NCBI RefSeq assembly: GCF_030410395.1
Contig: NZ_JAUHHF010000005.1
Location: forward strand, 124,001-188,000
From: Zwartia panacis
GTDB taxonomy: Bacteria; Pseudomonadota; Gammaproteobacteria; Burkholderiales; Burkholderiaceae_B
Length of the DNA stretch: 64,000 bases
Direction: 5' to 3'
Shown: piece by piece, positions 51,405 through 61,391 of the stretch
How positions within the stretch are numbered: position 1 is the first letter of the stretch
Layout: every line of letters starts with the position of its first letter
Position numbers and translations under genes: made by a program
The notes under the pieces: generated by a model
Databases searched by the model: none
Told to the model about the DNA's origin: nothing
Seen by the model: only the letters and a program-made list of their open reading frames with translations

Positions 51405-51878
51405 TTACTTTAAGACAATCGTGCCGCGCATGATGGGCGAATGACCTGCGAAGGTGCAGACAAAGCCGTAGCGTTCGCCCGGCACAAGTTTGTTCACATC
51501 AAACGTCACCGAAGTCGACTCTGCGCCACCCACAACGCCAGTATGCGCGAGCACGCGGGTATCCTTGGGATCGACATATTGATGATCTGCCCCCGCGAGC
51601 ATGCCGGTACGCGCGACACCGTCCAGATCGCTCAGCTTGGCCAATACCCAGTTGTGTCCCATGGCGAGTTTAGGCAGCCTTCCCGAATGCTTCAGCGTCA
51701 CGGTATAGGACTGGCACGCGAGAGGGATCTCGATTTTGTCGGGCACATAACGTAATGCGTCGTCACTTTCAATGGTGGTTGCACAATGTTGAGCAAAAGC
51801 CACTTGATGCATCACGCTCAAAGCACTCGCGATCAGGAGAGTCCGACACGCTTTGATTAGACAGGGTAAGGTTTGCAT
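51405..51878 (-). CDS. azu: azurin, type 1 copper protein
   Basis: The protein has 157 residues. A signal peptide ends in AFAQ. Cys in HCATTIESDDALRY begins the azurin disulfide. The copper ligands are His in MGHNWVL and the Cys, His and Met of FVCTFAGHSPIMRG. A periplasmic electron carrier for denitrification or stress-related peroxidase chains. It stands alone, convergent with yggS. Confidence 0.9.
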   Translation of the reverse strand: MQTLPCLIKACRTLLIASALSVMHQVAFAQHCATTIESDDALRYVPDKIEIPLACQSYTVTLKHSGRLPKLAMGHNWVLAKLSDLDGVARTGMLAGADHQYVDPKDTRVLAHTGVVGGAESTSVTFDVNKLVPGERYGFVCTFAGHSPIMRGTIVLK

Positions 51879-51906
51879 AAGGTGAATCGTTTATTCAAAG
51901 TCGTTT

Positions 51907-53073
51907 TTAAGTGCGTTTCCGCGCGCGAACAATCGAACCGTTGGGCCGACGTTCGATATCGCCGTTTAGCTCAAGCGTCAAAAGTTCGCACTGCAGAATC
52001 GCGGGCAACATATTCGTGCGTTGCTGCAGGGTGTCTTCACTAATCGGATCGTAGCCGATTGCGTTCCAGATCGGTGAATGAGGTTCAGATCTGGACGCCG
52101 CATTTGATGCCGATGCACACACGGTGGCAGACTTCTCCGATATATAGGGGATTGTTGAATCAGGAAAGTTGAACATGCTGAGTTCGTTAAGAATGTCTTC
52201 GGCTGTCTCGACCAGTTTTGCGCCATCCTGAATCAGCGCGTGTGGGCCGCGCGACAGCGGAGAATGAATCGAGCCCGGGATGGCGAATACTTCCCTGTCC
52301 ATCTCGACCGCGAGTCTGGCGGTCAGCAGTGAACCGCTTTTGAGCGCGGCCTCCACCACCAGAACGCCATGGGAAAGCCCGGTCACAATGCGATTGCGGC
52401 GAGGAAAGTGTTGCGGTCGTGCCGGTGTGCCCAGATTGAACTCAGAGATGATCAAGCCTCCCGAGTCCAGAATGTTTCGAGAAAGATCAGTGTGATTACG
52501 TGGATAGATGACGTCTGCACCCGTACCCAGTACTGCGATGGTGCCTGCGCCATGCTCGCCTGCACGAAGGGCGCCGCGGTGTGCGGCAGCGTCAATGCCT
52601 TGTGCCAGCCCGCTTACGACGCACCAGCCTCGTCTGGCAAGCGCGCAGGCAAAGTCCTTGGCATTTTCAAGTCCGTCAGGCGTGGCGTTGCGTGCGCCAA
52701 CGATGGCCAGCGCGGGCTGTGCGAGCCGACTGAGATTGCCTTTGGCGTACAGGACCATCGGCGCATCGGCTGTCTGTCGCAACAGTCCCGGATAAAGCGG
52801 ATGTTCGGGTGTCAGGATGGTCTGATCGGGACCTTCTGCCCATTTCAATGCGAGCGCGATTTGTCGGTTGACGCTTTCCCCTCGTGCGAACAATAGACCC
52901 TCGAACAGCGCTTTGGGCACGAGCGCACGGAGCTGCTCGGGTGCGGATCGCTCTGCCGCTAGGGCATTTGGAAAGTGGCTTAGTAGGCGTTGGCTCAGAA
53001 TGGGGCCGAGTCCAGGGGTCATGCTCAGGCGCAGCCAGGCAGTGAGTACTTCATTCGAAAGGGTATGAGGCAT
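51907..53073 (-). CDS. dprA: DNA-processing protein DprA
   Basis: The protein has 388 residues. An N-terminal SAM-like helical domain (WLRLSMTPGLG) is followed by a Rossmann-like domain with IVGARNATPDGLENAKDFACALARRGWCVVSGLAQGIDAAAH, GTGADVIYP and FPRRNRIVTGLSHGVLVVEAALKSGSLLTA, then a C-terminal winged helix. It loads RecA on incoming single-stranded DNA during transformation. It is divergent from def, as in many Burkholderiales. Confidence 0.92.
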   Translation of the reverse strand: MPHTLSNEVLTAWLRLSMTPGLGPILSQRLLSHFPNALAAERSAPEQLRALVPKALFEGLLFARGESVNRQIALALKWAEGPDQTILTPEHPLYPGLLRQTADAPMVLYAKGNLSRLAQPALAIVGARNATPDGLENAKDFACALARRGWCVVSGLAQGIDAAAHRGALRAGEHGAGTIAVLGTGADVIYPRNHTDLSRNILDSGGLIISEFNLGTPARPQHFPRRNRIVTGLSHGVLVVEAALKSGSLLTARLAVEMDREVFAIPGSIHSPLSRGPHALIQDGAKLVETAEDILNELSMFNFPDSTIPYISEKSATVCASASNAASRSEPHSPIWNAIGYDPISEDTLQQRTNMLPAILQCELLTLELNGDIERRPNGSIVRARKRT

Positions 53074-53236
53074 GAACTAGTCTGCCATATGTTGTGAGCG
53101 GAAACGGGACAAAACTGTCCTGAAAATCCCTCCTAAATCATGCGGAATGCATCGAATTTCGGATGTTATTAATTTAAAATTGGTTTGAATTCGTACAAAT
53201 ACTCAGTTTTCGCTCGGTTCAGACCCATTTTTTGTT

Positions 53237-53749
53237 ATGTCTTTGCTCAAAATTTTGCATTACCCCGACAAGCGCTTGCACACAGTTGCGAAACCTGTGC
53301 GGGTGGTGGACGATCGCATCCGCCAACTTGTCGCCGATATGACTGAAACCATGTACGACGCGCCGGGTGTTGGTTTGGCCGCTACTCAAGTCGATGTTCA
53401 TGAGCGCGTTGTCGTGATTGATGTCAGTGAAGACAAAAGCGATTTGCGGGTGTTGATTAACCCAGAAATTTTGCACTACAGCGACGATAAGAAGACCTAC
53501 GAAGAGGGTTGTTTGTCTGTGCCAGGCGTGTATGACGAGGTGGATCGTCCCGCGAGTATTCGCGTCCGCGCACTGAACTTGCAGGGTGAACCTTACGAGT
53601 TTGATGCCGACGGGCTTTTGGCTGTTTGCGTGCAGCATGAGCTGGATCATTTGAACGGCAAAGTGTTTGTCCAGCACCTCTCGATGCTCAAGCAAACGCG
53701 TCTCAAGGCTAAGTTACGCAAAGAACAGCGTGAATTGGAGCGGGTTTGA
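53237..53749 (+). CDS. def: peptide deformylase
   Basis: The protein has 170 residues. All three family motifs are present: [17 protein letters not shown] and QHELDHLNG with the metal Cys and two His. It removes the N-formyl group from nascent proteins. The ATG has no good Shine-Dalgarno. It is usually paired with fmt, but here a SemiSWEET gene intervenes and fmt is on the other strand. Confidence 0.95.
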   Translation: MSLLKILHYPDKRLHTVAKPVRVVDDRIRQLVADMTETMYDAPGVGLAATQVDVHERVVVIDVSEDKSDLRVLINPEILHYSDDKKTYEEGCLSVPGVYDEVDRPASIRVRALNLQGEPYEFDADGLLAVCVQHELDHLNGKVFVQHLSMLKQTRLKAKLRKEQRELERV

Positions 53750-53758
53750 CCCTTCCAC

Positions 53759-54028
53759 ATGCATATTGAAACTTTAGGTTACATCGCCGCTTTTTTGACC
53801 ACTGCGGCCTTTTTCCCGCAAACGATCAAAACCATCAAATCACGCGATACCGCGTCGATTTCTTTGGCGATGTATGTGATGTTTACAACGGGTATCGCTT
53901 TTTGGCTTGGTTATGCCTTTTTGATCGAGTCCATGCCAATGATTATCGCCAACATCATTACTTTTGTTTTGTCGGCCACCATTTTGGTCCTCAAGCTCAG
54001 CGAGAAAAAGTCGACCACCCGGCAATAA
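53759..54028 (+). CDS. SemiSWEET/PQ-loop sugar transporter
   Basis: The protein has 89 residues and three membrane helices, the size of SemiSWEET half-transporters. The PQ motif is in [20 protein letters not shown], and the conserved Asn of the third helix in [11 protein letters not shown]. It moves small sugars as a homodimer. It starts nine bases after def and converges on fmt with a 32-base overlap. Confidence 0.85.
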   Translation: MHIETLGYIAAFLTTAAFFPQTIKTIKSRDTASISLAMYVMFTTGIAFWLGYAFLIESMPMIIANIITFVLSATILVLKLSEKKSTTRQ

Positions 54029-54962
54029 ATGCCGAAGCAGGTTGACGCTTACCGCCTGGACGTTGCAACTCTAGCAAGCGTAATACCCCTTTACCGGTCG
54101 CCACATCAATTCCATCAGGGCTGGCGTTTATCACGTGAGCCACGTCCTCGGTTTGTCCGATCTTCACCGACGTGTCATCAGAGATTGCAACGGCGTTCCA
54201 TATTTTGACTGGTTCGGGAATGCCGGGCAGTCTGATGGTTGCACCGGGTACGGGATTAAAGGCGCGAATGCGACGTGCTAGAAGCTCCGCGGGCGCGTGT
54301 AGCTGTAAAGCCGCTTCGGCTTTATCGAGTTTGGCGGCGTAGGTGGCGCCTGTTTCAGGTTGTGGTGTCGCAATAAGCGAGCCTGAAGGGAGCGCCTGCA
54401 AGGCCTGGACAATCAGGCGCGCGCCTTGTTCAGCGAGTTTGTCATGCAAGCTTGATGCGTTGTCATCCGGTTCGATATTGAGAGGCTCGACCATCAGCAT
54501 CGGACCCGTATCCAGACCCTCGTCCATTTGCATGATGGTCACGCCAGTTTGCGTGTCACCCGCTTCGATCGCGCGCTGGATGGGGGCAGCGCCGCGCCAG
54601 CGGGGCAATAAACTGGCATGGATATTCAGACAGCCATGACGAGGCGTTTGCAGGACCCAAGCGGGCAAGATCAGACCGTAAGCCGCGACCACCAACACAT
54701 CAAGCTGTGCTTGTTGGAGTGAAAGTTGCGCAGCGAGCGCGTCCTCCGGGTATTTGCCGTCGAGTCGTAAACTGCGCGGCTGGATGACTGGTAACGCGTG
54801 CTCGAGCGCGAGTTGTTTGACTGCGCTGGGCGTCAGCTTGAGACCTCGACCCGAGGGGCGGTCTGGTTGCGTCAGCACTAATGGGACCTCAAATCCCGCC
54901 CGCAGGATGGCTTGTAATGCGAGTTTGGAAAACTCTGGTGTGCCGGCAAACCCTACGCGCAT
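53997..54962 (-). CDS. fmt: methionyl-tRNA formyltransferase
   Basis: The protein has 321 residues from ATG 54960-54962, five codons inside a longer TTG frame. The start [12 protein letters not shown] is canonical, with [13 protein letters not shown]-like [10 protein letters not shown], the catalytic region [24 protein letters not shown] and [16 protein letters not shown]. The C-terminal OB-like domain has [11 protein letters not shown]. It follows rimO by four bases. Confidence 0.93.
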   Translation of the reverse strand: MRVGFAGTPEFSKLALQAILRAGFEVPLVLTQPDRPSGRGLKLTPSAVKQLALEHALPVIQPRSLRLDGKYPEDALAAQLSLQQAQLDVLVVAAYGLILPAWVLQTPRHGCLNIHASLLPRWRGAAPIQRAIEAGDTQTGVTIMQMDEGLDTGPMLMVEPLNIEPDDNASSLHDKLAEQGARLIVQALQALPSGSLIATPQPETGATYAAKLDKAEAALQLHAPAELLARRIRAFNPVPGATIRLPGIPEPVKIWNAVAISDDTSVKIGQTEDVAHVINASPDGIDVATGKGVLRLLELQRPGGKRQPASAFIAGWSTFSR

Positions 54963-54966
54963 CACA

Positions 54967-56289
54967 TCAGGACCCAATCTTTTCAGCCCAGAGGTCGTAT
55001 TCGTCTGACTCTGTCACGCGAGCACGGATGAGATCGCCGGGTTTGAGAGGCGTATCGCTATCCACATACACGCAGCCGTCGATTTCAGGTGCATCGGCGC
55101 TGGAGCGGCCAATGGCACCGTCCTCGTCAACCTCGTCGATCAGGACATCGATTTCGCGCCCGACACGTTTAGCCAGTCTCGCGGTCGAGATGGCTTGCTG
55201 ATGCGCCATGAAGCGATCCCAGCGTTCTTGTTTGACCTCGTCGGGGACTGCACCCTCGAGTGCGTTGGCAGGCGCCCCTTCGACGGGCGAGTACTGAAAA
55301 CAGCCCACGCGGTCGAGTTGAGCCTCTGACATCCAGTCCAGCAGATATTGAAAATCGCTTTCTGTTTCGCCGGGGAAGCCCACAATAAAGGTCGAACGCA
55401 AGGTGATGTCGGGGCACTGTTCACGCCAGCGATGAATACGCGCCATGGTTTTGTCCTCGAACGCGGGGCGCTTCATGGCCTTGAGGATACGCGGACTGGC
55501 ATGCTGAAATGGAATGTCCAGATAAGGCAGGATTTTGCCCTCGGCCATCAGGGGGATCACTTCGTCCACGTGCGGGTAGGGATAAACATAATGCAGACGT
55601 ACCCAGATCCCGAGCTCGGACAACGCGGAGCATAGTTCGGTCATGCGCGTCTTGACGGGACGACCATTCCAGAAACCGCTGCGATATTTGACATCGACGC
55701 CATAGGCGCTAGTGTCCTGTGAAATCACGAGCAGTTCTTTGACGCCAGCTTTGGCCAGGCGCTGGGCCTCGTCCAGCACATCACCGATCGGCCGGCTGAC
55801 CAGGTCGCCGCGCATCGAGGGGATGATACAAAAGCTGCAACGGTGGTTACAGCCTTCGGAGATTTTCAAATATGCGTAATGGCGCGGTGTGAGCTTGATG
55901 CCTTGGGGGGGCACGAGATCCAGAAAGGGATCGTGGGAGGCATTGGGCGGCGCGGCTTCGTGCACCGCGCGCACGACTTGTTCGTATTGCTGAGGTCCTG
56001 TGACGGCAAGAACGCTTGGGTGAACAGCCCGAATCACAGATTCTTCGACACCCATGCAACCCGTCACAATGACCCGACCGTTTTCCGCAATGGCCTCGCC
56101 AATCGCATCGAGAGATTCGGCTTTTGCGCTGTCTATGAAGCCACAGGTATTGACCACGACAACATCGGCATTGTCATAATCGGGGACGATCTGATAGCCC
56201 TCGGTACGTAATTGTGTAAGGATGCGTTCGGAGTCCACAAGCGCTTTGGGACAACCGAGACTGACGAAACCGACTTTTGGCGAAGACAT
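54967..56289 (-). CDS. rimO: ribosomal protein S12 methylthiotransferase RimO
   Basis: The protein has 440 residues from ATG 56287-56289. N-terminal UPF0004 domain with [20 protein letters not shown] and TGCMG; radical SAM cluster [23 protein letters not shown]; and a C-terminal TRAM domain ([27 protein letters not shown]). It methylthiolates Asp of S12. It is co-directional with fmt, an unusual pairing, and divergent from rsmB. Confidence 0.93.
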   Translation of the reverse strand: MSSPKVGFVSLGCPKALVDSERILTQLRTEGYQIVPDYDNADVVVVNTCGFIDSAKAESLDAIGEAIAENGRVIVTGCMGVEESVIRAVHPSVLAVTGPQQYEQVVRAVHEAAPPNASHDPFLDLVPPQGIKLTPRHYAYLKISEGCNHRCSFCIIPSMRGDLVSRPIGDVLDEAQRLAKAGVKELLVISQDTSAYGVDVKYRSGFWNGRPVKTRMTELCSALSELGIWVRLHYVYPYPHVDEVIPLMAEGKILPYLDIPFQHASPRILKAMKRPAFEDKTMARIHRWREQCPDITLRSTFIVGFPGETESDFQYLLDWMSEAQLDRVGCFQYSPVEGAPANALEGAVPDEVKQERWDRFMAHQQAISTARLAKRVGREIDVLIDEVDEDGAIGRSSADAPEIDGCVYVDSDTPLKPGDLIRARVTESDEYDLWAEKIGS

Positions 56290-56373
56290 GATGAGTGACC
56301 TGGCGGATCGCAATCCGCATTAAACAGGGTGTGATTTTACCTTGCAAGAAGGATAAAACCGACTTTGCACGAT

Positions 56374-56420
56374 ATTGTTGGGGCACCCCTGCGGGACTGG
56401 CCCGCCAAAGCCCCTACAAT
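56374..56420 (+). promoter_or_regulatory. palindromic rsmB leader with TACAAT -10 box
   Basis: ATTGT, GGGG and GCGGG pair with CCCGC, CCCC and ACAAT around an ACTGG loop. The right arm contains TACAAT (56415-56420), a good sigma-70 -10, only seven bases before the rsmB ATG, so a transcript from it would be leaderless or nearly so. Confidence 0.45.
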
Positions 56421-56426
56421 TGAGGC

Positions 56427-57755
56427 ATGAATCCAGTCACACCTGCCTTATCCCATTCTTTGCTGGCCGCTGCCAGTTCCGTGGCCGCGGTCGAGTCCGG
56501 CCAGTCTCTGACCGAGGCACTTGCCGATGTTCATCCTGATGTGCGACCTGCCGCGCAAGCGCTTGCTTTCTATGCCATGCGACATTGGGGATGGGCTAAA
56601 GCCGTTCGTCGCACACTCGTCGAGCGCGAGCCAGCCAGCGCAACGATGTATGCCCTGATCGGTTTAAGTCTGTTGTTGCTCGACGCATCGATACGCGCCC
56701 GGGAAGAGTCACCTGCCGCAGGTACCCCGGTTTACAGTGCGCACACACTGGTTGACCAGGCAGTGCAAGCGACCCAGTGGCATCGTTCGACTGCGTCGTT
56801 CAAAGGGTTGGTCAACGCAGTGCTCAGGCGGTTTCAGCGCGAACGTGCCGTCATACTGTCTCGGATCGAAAATGATCTTGAAGCAACGTGGAACCACCCG
56901 CGCTGGTGGATCGAGAGTCTGCAAAAAAACTATCCTCAGAATTGGCAGGCGCTTTTAGCCGCTGCGAACGCGCACCCACCGCTCACTTTACGCGTGAATA
57001 TTCGCGCCACGACACGTGAAACAGTTGAGCGCGCTTTTGCCGAGCAAGGCATCGAGACTACGCCATTTGGCGTGGCTGGACTGGTGTTGCGGGTGCCCCG
57101 CCCCATCACGTCCTTACCAGGTTATGCGCAGGGCTGGTGGTCGGTGCAGGACGCTGGCGCTCAACTTGCCGCACCGATGCTGGATGTCAAGGATGGCATG
57201 CAAGTGCTGGACGCGTGTGCGGCACCTGGAGGCAAAACCGCCCATCTGCTCGAGTTGGCGAAGGTCGATTTAACGGCGCTTGATGTCGACGCCACCCGTC
57301 TTGAGCGTGTGCATCAAAACCTCAAGCGCCTGGGATTGATGCGACGTGGTGTCCGTCTGGTCGCAGAAAGTGCGATCAAGACCCACATCTGGTGGGATGG
57401 CAAACCATTTGACGCTGTATTGGCAGACTTGCCCTGTACCGCGTCGGGTATCGTCAGCCGCCATCCCGATATCCGATGGTTGCGTCGCGCACAGGACGTG
57501 CAGCAGACGGCCAAACTGGCCAGGGAAATTTTGGATTCCCTCTGGAGTGTGGTCGCGCCTGGTGGCAAACTACTCATGGTGACCTGTTCAATTTTTCCGG
57601 AGGAGGGCGAACAACAGGCTCAGGCCTTTGCCGCCCAGCACGCCCAAGCTGAAAGACTTAGCGCGCCCGGGCAGTTATTGCCTCATCTGCCGGATGCTGA
57701 GCATCCCGCTGGCTATGATGGATTCTTTTACGCATTGTTTACTCGCAGGACCTAA
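56427..57755 (+). CDS. rsmB: 16S rRNA (cytosine-967-C5)-methyltransferase RsmB
   Basis: The protein has 442 residues. An N-terminal NusB-like domain is followed by the SAM-binding block VLDACAAPGGKTAHLLEL, ALDVDATRLERV, ADLPCTASGIVSRHPDIRW with the TC-type cysteine, and catalytic LLMVTCSIFPEEGEQQ. It is followed immediately by DUF4390, ntrY and ntrX, the standard Burkholderiales order. Confidence 0.93.
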   Translation: MNPVTPALSHSLLAAASSVAAVESGQSLTEALADVHPDVRPAAQALAFYAMRHWGWAKAVRRTLVEREPASATMYALIGLSLLLLDASIRAREESPAAGTPVYSAHTLVDQAVQATQWHRSTASFKGLVNAVLRRFQRERAVILSRIENDLEATWNHPRWWIESLQKNYPQNWQALLAAANAHPPLTLRVNIRATTRETVERAFAEQGIETTPFGVAGLVLRVPRPITSLPGYAQGWWSVQDAGAQLAAPMLDVKDGMQVLDACAAPGGKTAHLLELAKVDLTALDVDATRLERVHQNLKRLGLMRRGVRLVAESAIKTHIWWDGKPFDAVLADLPCTASGIVSRHPDIRWLRRAQDVQQTAKLAREILDSLWSVVAPGGKLLMVTCSIFPEEGEQQAQAFAAQHAQAERLSAPGQLLPHLPDAEHPAGYDGFFYALFTRRT

Positions 57756-58367
57756 GTGCTGAATTGGATGATCGCTGAGCTGAGAGGCTGGACTTTTCTG
57801 AGGTGCGCGCTTGCAGCGTTCGCCTTGGTGGGTTGCGCGCTTTTTCAACATGCCAGCGCAGCCACGGAGGCCCAGATCAAACAGATTGAGCCTTTGATCG
57901 GTGAAGGTCATCTCACGATGGATCTAGATGTTGCGCTCAAACTCAGTCCGATTGTGATCGAGGCGGCGGAGCGCGGAGTACCTCTTTATTTCACGCTGGA
58001 TGTCAAAATCACCGCGCCGCGCTGGTGGTGGTGGGACAAAACGATTGTTGAAACATCGCTGACACGGCGGATGTCCTACAACACGTTGACGCAGCAGTGG
58101 CGCGTAGCATCTGGGGATTTGTTTTTGCCAGTCTCGTCTTTGCAGGAAGCGTTGTCGGTATTGGAAAAGGTCCGTGGTTGGCCCGTGGCGCCGCTTGACC
58201 GTTTTGAACCGAATGTGCGCTATGACGGCCTGGTGCGCATACGACTGGATACCTCGCATCTGGCGAGACCTTTGCAACTCGATGCCCGTAATCGCGGAGC
58301 GTGGTCACTGACAAGCCCCTGGACGCCTTTTGATTTTTCAGTTCGTAAAGGCGAAGACTCAAAATGA
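57756..58367 (+). CDS. DUF4390 exported protein
   Basis: The protein has 203 residues. The GTG start directly follows the rsmB stop; an ATG at 57768 is possible. A signal peptide ends near ASAAT. Conserved WWWWDKTIVE and YNTLTQQWRVASGDL are typical of DUF4390. The function is unknown; it always lies between rsmB and ntrY in this order and overlaps ntrY by four bases. Confidence 0.85.
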   Translation: MLNWMIAELRGWTFLRCALAAFALVGCALFQHASAATEAQIKQIEPLIGEGHLTMDLDVALKLSPIVIEAAERGVPLYFTLDVKITAPRWWWWDKTIVETSLTRRMSYNTLTQQWRVASGDLFLPVSSLQEALSVLEKVRGWPVAPLDRFEPNVRYDGLVRIRLDTSHLARPLQLDARNRGAWSLTSPWTPFDFSVRKGEDSK

Positions 58368-60676
58368 ATCCGCTCATGCGCCTCGTCACAGCGATCGGCA
58401 TCGTGAGCGCCGCCGTTTTGTTCCTTTTGCTGGCGTGGTCGACGGGTAATGCTTCTCTGTTGGCGCAGTACCAGACCTTGTTGCTCTGGCTCAATGGAGG
58501 ATTGGCGCTGACTTTGTGCGTGTGGGTGGTGTGGCTCACGTATCGCCTGGCCAGGCAGTTTTTGGTGGGACAGTTTGGTGCGCGGCTGACCGCTCGTTTT
58601 GCTCTGGCCTTCGCGTTGATTGGCGTGTTGCCCGGAGCCCTCATCTACACAGTGTCGTTGCAGTTCATGTCCAGGTCGATTGAGTCATGGTTTAACGTGC
58701 GCGTCGATACAGCGCTGGAGTCAGGTTTGGCGCTTGGCCGCGCCGCACTTGATTCTCAACTTGCGCAGCTCGATGCCCGTGCGCGTTCGATGACGCCTGA
58801 TTTGAGCAATACACCCGATCCGGAAATCGCCAGTGCGTTGACCCGTTTGCGAGAGTCGAGTGGCGCGATCGATGCGATGGTGTTTACAACGAGTGGTCGC
58901 CTGATTGCTTTTTCCACGGATAATCTCGGTACGCTCTTGCCACCCTTGCCGCCTGCTGCCGTGCTGAATCAATTGAGAACGGCGCGCGGGTATTCGGCGG
59001 CAGACTCGGACGATCCTACCGCGAATTTGGGTGATGCCGGACTGCAGCTGCGTGTGATTGTGCCCTTAGGTTCGCCCGAGCGTTCGGATACCGCGCTGGG
59101 TGTGACATCTGAGTCGCGTTGGTTGCAGTTGACGCAGCCTGTCTCGGACAAAATTGCTCAAAATGCCGGAGAGGTTCAAAAGGGCTATCTTGATTATCAG
59201 GAGCTGGCGCTGTCGAGGCAAAGTCTGCGCAATTTGTTTGCGGTGACGCTGACTCTTGCACTATTGCTGGCGGTATTTGCCGCGATCGCCGTGGCGCTTT
59301 ATCTGTCTAAAAAATTGGTGCGGCCTTTGCTGACCCTCGCAGCGGGAACACAGGCTGTCAGTATCGGCGACTTTCGACCGCTTCCCGAACCGCCTACCAG
59401 GGACGAAGTCGGTCAGCTCACCAGATCGTTTAACGACATGACGCGTCAGCTCGAAGAGGCGCGCCGGATGGTTGAGACCAATCGCGCGCAGTTAGAGCGC
59501 TCCAATGTCTATCTCGAAAGCGTATTGTCGAACCTGTCGGCTGGCGTACTTGTTTTTGACCAACAGTTTCGCTTGACGACCTTTAATCATGGCGCGCAAG
59601 CGATTCTGAGCGTGGATTTACGCGCCGCTCCCGGACGACCCCTGGAGACGATTGACGGCATGATTGATTTTGCCGGAATGATTCGGCAAGCCTTTTCTCA
59701 GCATGCGGCTGTAGGATCCGAACGTACGCACTGGCAGGAGCAGTTTGAGCTCAAACTGCCTGATTTGAGTGACGACAAGAAGTTTTATACGCTGACACTC
59801 CTGGCGCGTGGTACGCAATTACTCGTGGATGGGCGCGATAATGGCTATATGGTTGTGTTTGATGATATTACCGAAGTGATGTCCGCGAACCGAAGCGTGG
59901 CTTGGGGGGAAGTTGCCCGCAGACTGGCGCACGAGATTAAAAACCCGCTGACGCCGATTCAGTTGTCAGCTGAACGTTTGGCGATGAAACTCGCCCACAA
60001 GCTCGAGCCTGCCGATGCGGCGCTTCTTGAAAGGGCGACCAATACTATCGTCAATCAAGTCAGTTCTCTCAAGCATATGGTGGACGATTTTAAGGAATAT
60101 GCGCGTAAGCCCGCAGTCACCATGGTGCCTGTTGACTTCAATGCCTTGGTCGATGAGGTCCTCGGACTTTATGGTTGGGATCCATTAGATGGTATGGTGA
60201 GAGATGAGCGGCATGCATGGCACCTCGAGGTTTCACTTGACCCGGCGTTGCCGCCTGTATTGGGCGATCCCACTCAGTTGCGCCAGGTGATTCATAATCT
60301 CCTCGCGAATGCGCGTGACGCGCTGGTCGAAATGCCTGAGGGGGGTGTGATTGAAGTCACAACCAAGCTGATTCAGGCAGGCAGCCGGGAAAATACGGAA
60401 AGTCCCGATCGGCCCGCCTTGAGGTTTACGGTCTCGGACAATGGTCCCGGATTTGGTACGCAGGTGTTGCAACGTGCTTTTGAGCCTTACATTACAACTA
60501 AAGCTCAAGGCACGGGTCTCGGTTTGGCGATTGTTCGCAAGATTATTGATGAGCATCAGGGGCGTATTGATCTGTCCAACCGGCGCGAAGGTGGTGCCAA
60601 AGTTTCAATTTTGTTGACGCAGCTGGCGGGACCGCTGGACGCGTCGCCGCAAGGCAACGATAATGCTCATGTGTAA
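58364..60676 (+). CDS. ntrY: NtrY-family sensor histidine kinase
   Basis: The protein has 770 residues. Several N-terminal membrane segments flank a periplasmic or membrane sensor region, followed by HAMP (about 310-365), a PAS domain (VYLESVLSNLSAGVLVFDQ), HisKA with RRLAHEIKNPLTPIQLSAERL and a HATPase with IHNLLANARDALVEMPEGG and GTGLGLAIV. NtrY senses redox or nitrogen status and signals to NtrX. Confidence 0.9.
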   Translation: MNPLMRLVTAIGIVSAAVLFLLLAWSTGNASLLAQYQTLLLWLNGGLALTLCVWVVWLTYRLARQFLVGQFGARLTARFALAFALIGVLPGALIYTVSLQFMSRSIESWFNVRVDTALESGLALGRAALDSQLAQLDARARSMTPDLSNTPDPEIASALTRLRESSGAIDAMVFTTSGRLIAFSTDNLGTLLPPLPPAAVLNQLRTARGYSAADSDDPTANLGDAGLQLRVIVPLGSPERSDTALGVTSESRWLQLTQPVSDKIAQNAGEVQKGYLDYQELALSRQSLRNLFAVTLTLALLLAVFAAIAVALYLSKKLVRPLLTLAAGTQAVSIGDFRPLPEPPTRDEVGQLTRSFNDMTRQLEEARRMVETNRAQLERSNVYLESVLSNLSAGVLVFDQQFRLTTFNHGAQAILSVDLRAAPGRPLETIDGMIDFAGMIRQAFSQHAAVGSERTHWQEQFELKLPDLSDDKKFYTLTLLARGTQLLVDGRDNGYMVVFDDITEVMSANRSVAWGEVARRLAHEIKNPLTPIQLSAERLAMKLAHKLEPADAALLERATNTIVNQVSSLKHMVDDFKEYARKPAVTMVPVDFNALVDEVLGLYGWDPLDGMVRDERHAWHLEVSLDPALPPVLGDPTQLRQVIHNLLANARDALVEMPEGGVIEVTTKLIQAGSRENTESPDRPALRFTVSDNGPGFGTQVLQRAFEPYITTKAQGTGLGLAIVRKIIDEHQGRIDLSNRREGGAKVSILLTQLAGPLDASPQGNDNAHV

Positions 60677-60693
60677 GGGGTGGTGAAAGATAT

Positions 60694-61383
60694 ATGGCCA
60701 GAATTTTGGTTGTCGACGATGAAGTCGGGATTCGCGAGTTGCTCTCCGAAATCCTATATGACGAGGGACATACGATCGAGCTTGCTGAAAACGCTGCTCA
60801 GGCGCGTGCGGCACGTTTGCGTGGACGTCCCGATCTTGTCTTGCTCGATATCTGGATGCCCGATACCGATGGTGTGACGCTGCTCAAAGAGTGGGGCTCC
60901 CAAGGCCTGCTGGATATGCCGGTGATCATGATGAGCGGCCACGCCACCATTGATACTGCTGTCGAGGCCACCCGTATTGGTGCGATTGATTTTTTGGAAA
61001 AACCGATCACCTTGCAGCGTTTGCTCAAGACGATTTCAGCCGGACTGGCGCGCGGTCGCTTACCTGTGGCCAAGTCCGCTAACGGCACGTTTGTTCCCGT
61101 GCCCCCTCCTAGTAGCGCGGCTCCCCAGATTGCGGAACCCGTTGTGCAGGTCCAAACCCAAGTGCCTCCAGAGCCTGTCGATCACAGCTTGTTGGGTGAC
61201 ATTACGCTGGATCAGCCTTTGCGTGAGGCGCGCGACGCATTTGAGCGTGTGTATTTCGAGTACCACCTTGCCCGCGAAAACAACAGTATGACCAGGGTCT
61301 CGGAAAAGACCGGCCTCGAGCGCACGCATCTTTACCGCAAGCTCAAGCAGCTCGGTATCGAATCCCGCAAACGAGGCGGCTGA
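60694..61383 (+). CDS. NtrX-like response regulator without an AAA+ domain
   Basis: The protein has 229 residues. The receiver domain has DDE (8-10), phospho-acceptor Asp52 (LLDIWMPDTDG), MSGH and the Lys of EKPI. A Pro-rich linker (about 125-155) replaces the sigma-54-interacting AAA+ domain of canonical NtrX (about 450 residues). A Fis-type helix-turn-helix closes the protein (MTRVSEKTGLERTHLYRKLKQLGIE). Without AAA+ it cannot activate sigma-54 directly. Partner of ntrY (17-base gap). Confidence 0.88.
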   Translation: MARILVVDDEVGIRELLSEILYDEGHTIELAENAAQARAARLRGRPDLVLLDIWMPDTDGVTLLKEWGSQGLLDMPVIMMSGHATIDTAVEATRIGAIDFLEKPITLQRLLKTISAGLARGRLPVAKSANGTFVPVPPPSSAAPQIAEPVVQVQTQVPPEPVDHSLLGDITLDQPLREARDAFERVYFEYHLARENNSMTRVSEKTGLERTHLYRKLKQLGIESRKRGG

Positions 61384-61391
61384 GCGGAGGT

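Noticed and set aside
53107-53120. GGACA-AAAC-TGTCC palindrome between dprA and def
   Set aside because: It is only five bases per arm, with no context linking it to a regulator.
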